Source of the DNA: SIAF01 sp046152955
GTDB lineage: Bacteria > Planctomycetota > Planctomycetia > Planctomycetales > Planctomycetaceae
Direction of reading: 5' to 3'
DNA: 9,080 bases
Assembly: GCA_046152955.1 (NCBI GenBank)
Contig: JBJXGA010000422.1
Span: forward strand, 1 to 9,080
The position numbers were made by a program, and so were the translations under genes. Under the pieces are notes generated by a model. That model ran no database searches and had not been told where the DNA came from. It worked only from the letters and a program-made list of their open reading frames with translations. Positions 1 to 5,043 of this stretch are shown in pieces; within the stretch, counting starts at the first letter, position 1; each line of letters opens with the position of its first letter.

Positions 1-436
1 TGCGCAATTCCAATTCGGCGTCGAGACAGACCTGACCGTTGGAAGACCGGGGACGACATTGCGTCTCTTCATCGACCCATTCCCCCGCATCCTCGCCGTA
101 CACGCTGGTGCTGGAGATGTACACAAATCGTGAGGGAACCGTCTCCAGTCGCCGGAGGACGTTGACCAACCCGTCCACATACACTTCACGCTGCGTGTGT
201 CCTGACTGGCGGTCGAGTCCGACGGCATAGAGCACGGTGTCGGCGGGGGGCAGCGCTCGGAGGGACTCGGGCCGAGTGACGTCTCCGATGACGGAGACGA
301 GTCCCTGGGCGGCTAATTCGGCAGCCCGATCGCGCGAGCGTGTGAGTGCCCAGACGGCATCCCCGGCACGCGACCATTCCTGGGCGACGCGCCGGCCGAG
401 GTAACCGCAACCGATGACGAGTTTGCTCATCGACAT
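1..436 (-). CDS. NAD(P)-binding SDR / epimerase-like protein (C-terminus beyond left edge)
   Basis: This is the first ~145 residues of an atypical/extended short-chain dehydrogenase-like protein. The N-terminus (numbered from the second Met, at 430) reads MSKLVIGCGYLGRRVA, with the Rossmann glycine motif G7-x-G9-x-x-G12 directly after the first beta strand. An acidic residue in VIGDVTRPE follows, and later a strand ending ISSTSVYGED, the usual end of beta-5 in NAD-dependent epimerases. Together these point to the epimerase/dehydratase group that includes E. coli YeeZ-like proteins. The catalytic Tyr-Lys region lies outside the window, so substrate and activity cannot be judged. Two in-frame ATGs, at 436 and 430, are possible starts. 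Neither has a clear Shine-Dalgarno sequence, and the motif spacing fits either. It lies 76 bp after the coiled-coil protein gene on the same strand, but a strong hairpin (467-495) separates them, so it may be a separate transcription unit. Family confidence is good; function is open. Confidence 0.85.
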   Translation of the reverse strand, partial: MSMSKLVIGCGYLGRRVAQEWSRAGDAVWALTRSRDRAAELAAQGLVSVIGDVTRPESLRALPPADTVLYAVGLDRQSGHTQREVYVDGLVNVLRRLETVPSRFVYISSTSVYGEDAGEWVDEETQCRPRSSNGQVCLDAELELR

Positions 437-466
437 GTGCGAACGGGAGAACTTGCCACCCGCGCC

Positions 467-495
467 CGGTCGGCGGCGCCCAGCGCCGCCGACCG
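467..495. terminator. 13-bp perfect hairpin, terminator-like
   Basis: A perfect inverted repeat has arms CGGTCGGCGGCGC and GCGCCGCCGACCG around a 3-nt loop. On the minus strand it begins 17 nt after the stop of the secreted coiled-coil protein and ends about 30 nt before the SDR start, which is where a terminator or attenuator would sit. No T-run follows on either strand, so it is not a classic intrinsic terminator. It could act as a weak terminator or as a 3'-end mRNA stabiliser. Confidence 0.55.
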
Positions 496-512
496 AGTGG
501 TGATTGGCCGGA

Positions 513-1691
513 CTACTTCTTCTGCAGCAATTCCTTCAACTCTCCGACTTCCTTTCGCAGTTGCTGCACTTGCTCGCGGAGTTCCACCAGCGTACCGTGC
601 AATTCATGGGAGGGATGCATACGGAGAGCCGTAAACGCCGATCCCTGGTTCGTCTGCGTTTTCAGCTTCTCCGCCTCCTTTTTCATGGCTTCGACTTTTA
701 CCGTCATTTCCCGAGCCTGATCTTCCAGCCCACCCTGCTTGAGTGTTTCCGCCGCCAGACTGAGCGCTTCGATTTTTCTCTGCAGCGTCACCAGTTCGGA
801 GCCGGCCACCGGCACCGAAACCACTCTGTTGGCGATCGTCGCCGGAAACGCCTGGATGTTCATCACGCCGGTGAATTTCGAAGGATTTCCCGGAGGAATG
901 GAGAGGATGTTGCCGTCGGCCCCGACCACCATCACCTGGATTTGGCCGTTTGCACCAAGCTTCTCCTGGACTTCCTTCAATTCCTTTTCGATGGCGGCGC
1001 GCTCTTCCGGCGTGCCGGCAGCGGCCATTCGTTTCACCTTTTCCTGGATCTCCTGCACAACCTTGTGGACATCCTTAGAATTGGCAGCGGCATTGGCCGA
1101 CACCGCGATCCGCGCCGTTTTGAGCCCCTGGCCCGGCGTACCCGCGATGGGGGATCCCGCAAAGATGAACTGCCCATGCTCGGTCGCATTCCCCAGCAGT
1201 CGCTCCAGAGCTTGAATCGAGTGCTGCGTCTTGGCCGCTTCCTCCATTTTCCCGACCGCCTTGAGTTCCTCCAGTTTTCTCTTCAGCCCCGCGACCGACT
1301 TGGAGACCGCGTCCCGGGCTCCTGCATCGGACAGCAGACCGATTTGCATCCGCCGCAACCCGGCCAGCGGCCCTGCCGCCGAGCCCCCCTCCCCCCCGTC
1401 CGATTGCAATTGGATCACCACGTCCTGCAGCGGAGTTTCCGCCGATTCCGCCACCAGCGCTCCGGCATTGTTCAAGATCAGCCCCGTCTCGGGGGTGGCG
1501 ATGAACTGGAATCCGGTCACGGTTTGTTCATCGGCGACCGGGGCCTCTCCTGCCACTTCAATCACCTCTTGGGCGACCACCGCAGCCGGTTCCGCCTGCG
1601 GTGCTTCGGATTCATTTTCACCAAAACTGATGGCCCCGGACAGAGTAGCCAGCCCCAGGCAAGCCAGCCCGGCGGCAAACGGTTTCAACAT
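513..1691 (-). CDS. Secreted coiled-coil protein of unknown function
   Basis: A 392-residue protein I cannot assign to a named family. Residues 1-20 (MLKPFAAGLACLGLATLSGA) look like a Sec signal peptide, so export to the periplasm is likely. An acidic, Ala/Pro/Glu-rich linker follows (about 22-57). The remainder alternates helical, charged stretches (about 130-166, 205-246, 300-345 and 363-392) with two short strand-rich pieces (about 172-200 and 250-297, including IQVMVVGADGNI). The last 30 residues form a leucine-spaced coiled coil ending LKELLQKK. The start is well supported: TAAGGAG (1698-1704) lies 6 nt before the ATG. The gene follows the M56 protease gene by 64 bp on the same strand with no visible terminator, so co-transcription with the BlaI-M56 pair is likely. 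The position suggests a periplasmic output, partner or ligand-binding component of that sensor, but this is inference. The gene is clearly real; the function is unknown. Confidence 0.85.
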   Translation of the reverse strand: MLKPFAAGLACLGLATLSGAISFGENESEAPQAEPAAVVAQEVIEVAGEAPVADEQTVTGFQFIATPETGLILNNAGALVAESAETPLQDVVIQLQSDGGEGGSAAGPLAGLRRMQIGLLSDAGARDAVSKSVAGLKRKLEELKAVGKMEEAAKTQHSIQALERLLGNATEHGQFIFAGSPIAGTPGQGLKTARIAVSANAAANSKDVHKVVQEIQEKVKRMAAAGTPEERAAIEKELKEVQEKLGANGQIQVMVVGADGNILSIPPGNPSKFTGVMNIQAFPATIANRVVSVPVAGSELVTLQRKIEALSLAAETLKQGGLEDQAREMTVKVEAMKKEAEKLKTQTNQGSAFTALRMHPSHELHGTLVELREQVQQLRKEVGELKELLQKK

Positions 1692-1697
1692 GGGAGA

Positions 1698-1704
1698 CTC
1701 CTTA
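1698..1704 (-). promoter_or_regulatory. Shine-Dalgarno of the secreted coiled-coil gene
   Basis: TAAGGAG on the minus strand ends 6 nt before the ATG at 1691. It fixes the start and gives a complete signal peptide. Confidence 0.75.
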
Positions 1705-1755
1705 GAGATTCAAACTGATGAACGAGCGCGCGGCGACGGCCGTACGACTCACAAA

Positions 1756-3468
1756 CTACTCACGCACACCTCTCGAGACGTGTTTGGTTGACCGCAGATG
1801 CCGGGTGCCACGTGCCGGCGCCGGTGCTGGATCCAGGTGGGCACGGATGCGTCGGAACTCGCCCGCGCGCTGCATGAGCCGGGCGGCCAATCGATGCGCC
1901 GCCTCCGATGGTTCCGCCTGGTCCAGAAGCGGTCGCAATTCCTCCAGTTCCTTGGCAAGCTGCTGCAATTCGGCATCCAGCTCAGCCAGGAGCTGTCGTG
2001 GGTCGCCCGGCTGCGCGGCCGGTTCCCGAGGCTGCCTCGCGCGGTCATTCTCCAATCCGGATTCCGGAGACTGCTGGTAAACTTCCGCCCGTGCTGCCTC
2101 TTGCCGCAGTGGCTCGTCGAGCGCCGGTTCCACTCGTGCTGCTGCTACAAGGCTGGCGTCGCTTGTTTCCGGTTGAGTCACGTCGGAGTGACCGGCAATC
2201 GTCACGCTGATTCGGGGACCGCAGGCAATCAGCCCCGCCAGCAGCGCCAGCCCGGCGACCAGCCGCCGCGTGCGAAATTCCTGCCACGGCTCCACGAGCC
2301 GGTCCCCCTGAACCAACCGCTCAATCCGATCGGCCAGCCCCGCGCGGCGTCCGGTGGCGGCCAGCGACGCGGCGCACTCCGGCCGCTGCCAGCGCCATCC
2401 GGCAACCTCCGTCAGGCATCGCGCCAGCGCCAACCGGCTGCCGGTCCGGTTCACCGCCCAGGCGTCGCACTGATACTCGGCCGAGCGCTGCCATTCCCGC
2501 CGCGCCAGATGATTGAGCGGCTGAAATCCGCAACAGGAACAGATCAGCCGACTGGCCAAGAGCCACCAGTTGTCCCCCCGCACCAGGTGCGCCAACTCGT
2601 GCGCCAGCAGCGACCGCAACTCGTCCGGCGTCAAATCAACTTCCGCTCGCGACGGAAGGACGATCGTCCAGTGAAACAGACCAAAGGCGGCTGGCTCGGC
2701 ACAGTCCGGCGCGGCGAGCAACCGGACCCCACCGCGGCGAGGAATCAAGCGACACAACTCATCGAGTAGTTCCCGGGCTGGACCACAGGTCAATTCGCCA
2801 GCCCCGGAAAGCCGGCGCCGAAGCAGCGCGCTTTGCCACAGGCAGCGGCACAGGCCAATCCCAGTACACAGCACCGCCAGACCTGCCAACAGCAGCCAGA
2901 ATCCTGAAACCAGACGCTGCCGCCATGCGGGAGTCGCCAGGGGAGCTGCGGCCGACGGAACTGCCTCGGCCACGGCGTTGATCGATTCGTCGAATTCCCG
3001 GACCTGCGTGCGGACGGGATCCTCAGCAACGATCTGGCCCGAGTCGGCGGCAGTCTCGTCCTCAAGAACCAGGAGCAGCGTTGTCTCAATCTCTCGTGCA
3101 TGAGCCGACGCGTCCCCTTGCCCCAGACCGGAAAGCGATTCCTTTTTTGCGGTCGCCTCCAACGACAGGAAACCTGAAGCATCCGGCGCCCCCCCTGGCG
3201 CGTCGATCGCCTTGCTCCCCACCAGCGCGGTCAGGTCGAGCTGAAGTTGATTCAGCGGCCCGCCAACGTTCAATACCCACTGTGCCGGGGTCGTCAATAA
3301 GCCTCCGATCAAGGCGGTCTTCCACAATCCTTCGCGGACGGCGTGGCCGGCTTGCGGACGGCAGCGGAGCCATAACCAGGCGCCGGCCATCAGACAGGTG
3401 GAATGCGCCAGGTAGGTCATCACCCAGGACGCTCCCCAGACGCCGATTTCGACCAGTTCAGCGTTCAT
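1756..3468 (-). CDS. M56 (BlaR1/MecR1-type) membrane metalloprotease with non-PBP C-terminus
   Basis: A 570-residue integral membrane protease related to BlaR1/MecR1. Hydrophobic segments lie at about 10-36, 48-66, 188-210 and 402-418. A loop of about 120 residues (about 67-185) lies between segments 2 and 3, longer than usual. The cytoplasmic protease domain has the zinc motif H290-E-L-A-H294 and a second-site glutamate in E331-YQCD, so it looks catalytically intact. Known family members cleave or trigger cleavage of the partner BlaI/MecI repressor after an extracellular signal. There is no penicillin-binding sensor domain. After the last membrane segment comes an acidic linker and a helical, leucine-rich tail (about 490-545), presumably periplasmic, so the signal is probably not a beta-lactam. 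The ATG overlaps the end of the blaI-like gene by 11 nt, and AGGAGGAG (3473-3480) precedes it by 4 nt, which implies translational coupling. Family assignment is secure; ligand unknown. Confidence 0.9.
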   Translation of the reverse strand: MNAELVEIGVWGASWVMTYLAHSTCLMAGAWLWLRCRPQAGHAVREGLWKTALIGGLLTTPAQWVLNVGGPLNQLQLDLTALVGSKAIDAPGGAPDASGFLSLEATAKKESLSGLGQGDASAHAREIETTLLLVLEDETAADSGQIVAEDPVRTQVREFDESINAVAEAVPSAAAPLATPAWRQRLVSGFWLLLAGLAVLCTGIGLCRCLWQSALLRRRLSGAGELTCGPARELLDELCRLIPRRGGVRLLAAPDCAEPAAFGLFHWTIVLPSRAEVDLTPDELRSLLAHELAHLVRGDNWWLLASRLICSCCGFQPLNHLARREWQRSAEYQCDAWAVNRTGSRLALARCLTEVAGWRWQRPECAASLAATGRRAGLADRIERLVQGDRLVEPWQEFRTRRLVAGLALLAGLIACGPRISVTIAGHSDVTQPETSDASLVAAARVEPALDEPLRQEAARAEVYQQSPESGLENDRARQPREPAAQPGDPRQLLAELDAELQQLAKELEELRPLLDQAEPSEAAHRLAARLMQRAGEFRRIRAHLDPAPAPARGTRHLRSTKHVSRGVRE

Positions 3469-3853
3469 TGCGCTCCTCCTGTTCTTTGCGGCGGATCAAC
3501 GCTTTCAAACGGGATAATTCGTCCCGAGAGAGTTCGCAACCATCCAGCAGGTGACTGACCATCAACGTGACATCGCCACCGAACAGTCGTTCCGCCAAAT
3601 CGGCCACCATCGAGCGGCTCACCTGCTCCTGCCGCAGGGCGGGGCGAAAGCGGAACGCCTTCCCCTCCGCGGTGTGAGTCACCTGCCCTTTCTTCTCCAT
3701 CTTGGTGAGCATCGTGGAGACGGTGGTGTAGGCCAGATCGCGCCCCTCGGCGGCGAGCGCGTCGCGCACCTCGGAAACGGTCGCCTCCCCCATTTGCCAT
3801 AACGTCCGCATGATGGCCAGTTGCAGCGCGGCCAGTTGCGAAGGGGTGCTCAT
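3458..3853 (-). CDS. BlaI/MecI/CopY-family transcriptional repressor
   Basis: A 131-residue protein of normal length for the family. The N-terminal half (about 5-72) is the winged helix: LQLAIMRTLWQMGEATVSEVRDAL, then the recognition region with DLAYTTVSTMLTKMEKKG, then the wing VTHTAEGKAFRFRP. Residues about 76-122 (RSMVADLAERLFGGDVTLMVSHLL and the helix after it) form the dimerisation region. Such repressors bind dyads as dimers and are removed when the M56 partner is activated. Here the partner overlaps by 11 nt. The start at 3853 is supported by AGGAGGA at 3865-3871. Two near-identical dyads lie 38-74 nt upstream of the ATG and overlap a near-consensus promoter, so autorepression of the operon is very likely. 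No beta-lactamase is nearby. The classical staphylococcal Asn-Phe cleavage site is not obvious. Confidence 0.95.
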   Translation of the reverse strand: MSTPSQLAALQLAIMRTLWQMGEATVSEVRDALAAEGRDLAYTTVSTMLTKMEKKGQVTHTAEGKAFRFRPALRQEQVSRSMVADLAERLFGGDVTLMVSHLLDGCELSRDELSRLKALIRRKEQEERNER

Positions 3854-3864
3854 GATCGGGGAAA

Positions 3865-3871
3865 TCCTCCT
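3865..3871 (-). promoter_or_regulatory. Shine-Dalgarno of the BlaI-type repressor
   Basis: AGGAGGA on the minus strand, with 11 nt to the ATG at 3853. It supports this start for the repressor. Confidence 0.7.
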
Positions 3872-3890
3872 GACAAGATTCAGCGTTCTA

Positions 3891-3902
3891 CTACTGCGGT
3901 AG
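3891..3902. promoter_or_regulatory. Operator dyad 2 over the predicted start site
   Basis: CTACTGCGGTAG differs from dyad 1 at one base (T for C at position 5). The two dyad centres are 22 bp apart, about two helical turns, so two repressor dimers would sit on the same DNA face. The pair is framed by GTTCTAC at 3885-3891 and GTAGAAC at 3921-3927, which makes the 43-bp region symmetric at its ends. Confidence 0.7.
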
Positions 3903-3906
3903 ATGG

Positions 3907-3935
3907 ATATTACTACCGCGGTAGAACGTCGTCAA
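3907..3935 (-). promoter_or_regulatory. Sigma70-type promoter of the BlaI-M56 operon
   Basis: On the minus strand, TTGACG (3930-3935) is followed after exactly 17 bp by TAATAT (3907-3912), close to the housekeeping consensus. Transcription should start near 3900, giving a 5' leader of about 45 nt before the repressor ATG. Just upstream of the -35, bases 3940-3953 form a short palindrome of two A/T tracts around GG, which could act as an UP element. The spacer is filled by operator dyad 1 and the start site by dyad 2. Confidence 0.75.
3913..3924. promoter_or_regulatory. Operator dyad 1 (perfect 12-bp palindrome)
   Basis: CTACCGCGGTAG is a perfect palindrome lying wholly between the -35 and -10 elements and abutting the -10. 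A repressor bound here would block RNA polymerase directly. The TAC...GTA half-site layout fits the kind of dyad used by BlaI/MecI/CopY repressors (established for the family; binding here is inferred). Confidence 0.75.
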
Positions 3936-4095
3936 GAGGATTTTTGGAAAAATCTTCGGTGCGGGAAAAGTTCGCCCTATACGCCGAGTCGATGGCGACG
4001 TTCTCGGCTTTTCAATCGCGACTGGGTACACTTGTCAACAATGCCCAAGGCCATCGAGTTCTGCCTGCCGGTTCGACATCGACCGGACATGTCCC

Positions 4096-4590
4096 ATGCG
4101 AAGCGACGATCCCCAACCGGCGCGTGATCCTCCTCCCAAGGAGAAGGTGTCCAGTCACCGGATGCGCCGGCTCTCATTCCTGCCTCCGGGGATGTATCTG
4201 GGGAGCATCATCCCCACCGGTCGCGAAGGGATTCAGAGGGCTCTCGGGTGGGCTGTTGTCACAACGAGTGTCATCGCAATTATCATCAATACTGTGGTTG
4301 AATTTCTTCAGGGGCTTGAGGGGCCGCACAGCGATTTGGCGCTACCCATGAGCCAAAGCGAATCGTTGGCAATCTCCAGGCGGAATCGACTGGTTCGGCG
4401 ACTGAATGACCTGTGGGGCGTCACCTTCGGCGTCTGGTTCGGTGTCGGACTCTCTTTCGGTCGCGACGTCGTCGAGCCATTGTTTCTGTTCTATTTTGCG
4501 GTGTACGGGATGATTTTCTATATCCAATGGCACGATGCGCATGTGGTCGACCCCAGCCGACGATTTGTCCAGAAGGACGAAGCTGACTAG
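4096..4590 (+). CDS. Small membrane protein of unknown function
   Basis: A 164-residue protein I do not recognise. After a proline- and charge-rich N-terminus, hydrophobic segments lie at about 49-71 (GWAVVTTSVIAIIINTVVEF), 105-120 (WGVTFGVWFGVGLSF) and 126-145 (VEPLFLFYFAVYGMIFYIQW). A short charged tail containing HDAHVVDPSRRF follows. This clear membrane pattern, with charged loops between segments, supports a real gene over the overlapping opposite frame. The start is uncertain. ATG 4096 has no Shine-Dalgarno, GTG 4147 follows AAGGAG by only 3 nt, and ATG 4162 is also in frame; all three keep the membrane segments. The gene diverges from the BlaI operon (242 bp to its start) and converges on the TIR-SLOG gene. 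A link to the latter cannot be shown. Confidence 0.65.
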   Translation: MRSDDPQPARDPPPKEKVSSHRMRRLSFLPPGMYLGSIIPTGREGIQRALGWAVVTTSVIAIIINTVVEFLQGLEGPHSDLALPMSQSESLAISRRNRLVRRLNDLWGVTFGVWFGVGLSFGRDVVEPLFLFYFAVYGMIFYIQWHDAHVVDPSRRFVQKDEAD

Positions 4591-4611
4591 CATCCCCTCA
4601 TCCGCCACAAC

Positions 4612-4641
4612 CGCCACCGCTGAGCTTGCCTCAGCGGGGCG
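4612..4641 (+). repeat. Hairpin repeat copy 1, loop GCTTGCC
   Basis: The core stem CCGCTGA/TCAGCGG (4617-4623 and 4631-4637) encloses loop GCTTGCC. Four more pairs (CGCC/GGCG) extend the stem past a single bulged A at 4616. It begins 21 nt after the stop of the membrane-protein gene, so it could also act as a transcript end structure, although no T-run follows. Confidence 0.75.
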
Positions 4642-4684
4642 ATGCCTGCCAGCTACCAGGTGCCGCCTCGCGCGACGCGACTCT

Positions 4685-4706
4685 CCATCCGAGCTTGCCT
4701 CGGTGG
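4685..4706 (+). repeat. Hairpin repeat copy 2, loop GCTTGCC
   Basis: The stem CCA(T)CCGA/TCGGTGG, with one bulged T at 4688, encloses the identical loop GCTTGCC (4693-4699). The stem sequence differs from copy 1, but the changes preserve pairing. Confidence 0.65.
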
Positions 4707-4864
4707 AAGTACGCCTCGCGCACCACGTGCCGTCGATTCGCCAGTTCGCACTGTCCAAGGTGACGACTCGACACCGGCTGATGGAAGTCGATCGCACGAA
4801 TCCCCTGGCGCTTCCCCGTCCATGCACGGTGTGCCAAGAACGTCGACTCTGCGCGAGGCTTGCT

Positions 4865-4887
4865 TCCGCGGAAGCAAGCTCCGCGGA
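4865..4887 (-). repeat. Hairpin repeat copy 3, loop GCTTGCT
   Basis: Arms TCCGCGGA/TCCGCGGA (4865-4872 and 4880-4887) enclose a loop reading GCTTGCT on the minus strand. The loop and one arm also belong to a perfect 22-bp palindrome at 4858-4879, so two alternative folds are possible. Confidence 0.7.
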
Positions 4888-4929
4888 GAGCGAGTGGCAG
4901 ATGCTCAACGTCGGGTAGCGGTCAGGCGT

Positions 4930-4959
4930 CGCCCCGCTCAGGCAAGCTGAGCGGAGGCG
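4930..4959 (-). repeat. Hairpin repeat copy 4, loop GCTTGCC
   Basis: On the minus strand the core stem CCGCTCA/TGAGCGG encloses loop GCTTGCC. CGCC/GGCG extends the stem past a one-base bulge at the same place as in copy 1. Compared with copy 1, both arms have changed (CTGA/TCAG to CTCA/TGAG), so pairing is kept. It lies about 85 nt after the stop of the TIR-SLOG gene. Confidence 0.75.
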
Positions 4960-5043
4960 TGGAGCCGAGAGTCGGGACGAGGAATGTCGAACTGGCACTA
5001 TGCTCGACGCTGATGGAGTCTGCCACGGAGGGCGAATGCCTCA

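Larger units (their letters stand above)
4612..4722 (+). repeat. Left arm of the inverted repeat (two hairpins)
   Basis: This ~110-bp arm matches the reverse complement of 4850-4959. The first 30 bases match at 27 of 30 positions, and the next 16 match at 13. A dissimilar stretch follows, then matching continues through the second hairpin to a shared GCCTCGCGCA near 4713-4722. The arm carries two hairpins whose cores start 68 bp apart. No flanking target duplication or transposase was seen. Confidence 0.7.
4850..4959 (-). repeat. Right arm of the inverted repeat (two hairpins)
   Basis: This is the reverse-complement partner of 4612-4722, carrying the other two hairpins, also 68 bp apart. The divergent central portion and conserved hairpins suggest selection, or recent copying, of the hairpin modules rather than of the whole arm. 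Confidence 0.7.
4591..5043. other. 453-bp convergent intergenic region filled by structured repeats
   Basis: This lies between the stops of two convergent genes. Most of it is an imperfect inverted repeat: left arm 4612-4722, right arm 4850-4959, and a 127-bp middle (4723-4849) in which I recognise nothing. Bases 4960-5043 also show no feature. Several open frames cross the region on both strands, but they only read the repeats (for example the recurring peptide ELAS) and are not convincing genes. Confidence 0.7.

Noticed and set aside
504..1718. 404-codon plus-strand frame antisense to the coiled-coil gene
   Set aside because: The product is rich in His, Arg, Gln and Leu, the usual antisense shadow of a Lys/Glu-rich helical gene. 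The minus-strand frame has a signal peptide and a good ribosome binding site.
1798..2769. 323-codon plus-strand frame antisense to the M56 gene
   Set aside because: No recognisable motif. The opposite strand has HELAH, membrane segments and an operon overlap.
1756..3853. Beta-lactam resistance operon (blaI-blaR1)
   Set aside because: The repressor and protease families match, but there is no penicillin-binding sensor domain and no beta-lactamase in the window.
4535..4918. 127-codon plus-strand frame with recurring ELAS-like peptides
   Set aside because: The repeated peptide is just the translated GAGCTTGCCTC hairpin sequence. The stem changes preserve base pairing, not codons, and the frame overlaps the end of the membrane-protein gene.
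4612..4959. CRISPR array
   Set aside because: The repeats are hairpins in both orientations with variable stems and no set of equal-length unique spacers, and there are no cas genes.
4612..4959. Insertion sequence or transposon remnant
   Set aside because: The region has inverted arms, but no transposase fragment and no visible target-site duplication at 4612 or 4959. A non-autonomous element remains possible and is reported as a repeat only.
4342..4998. 218-codon open frame on the minus strand
   Set aside because: It overlaps the membrane-protein gene antisense and then reads through the hairpin repeats. The protein is Arg/Ser/Ala-rich with no domain or membrane pattern, typical of a GC-rich shadow frame.
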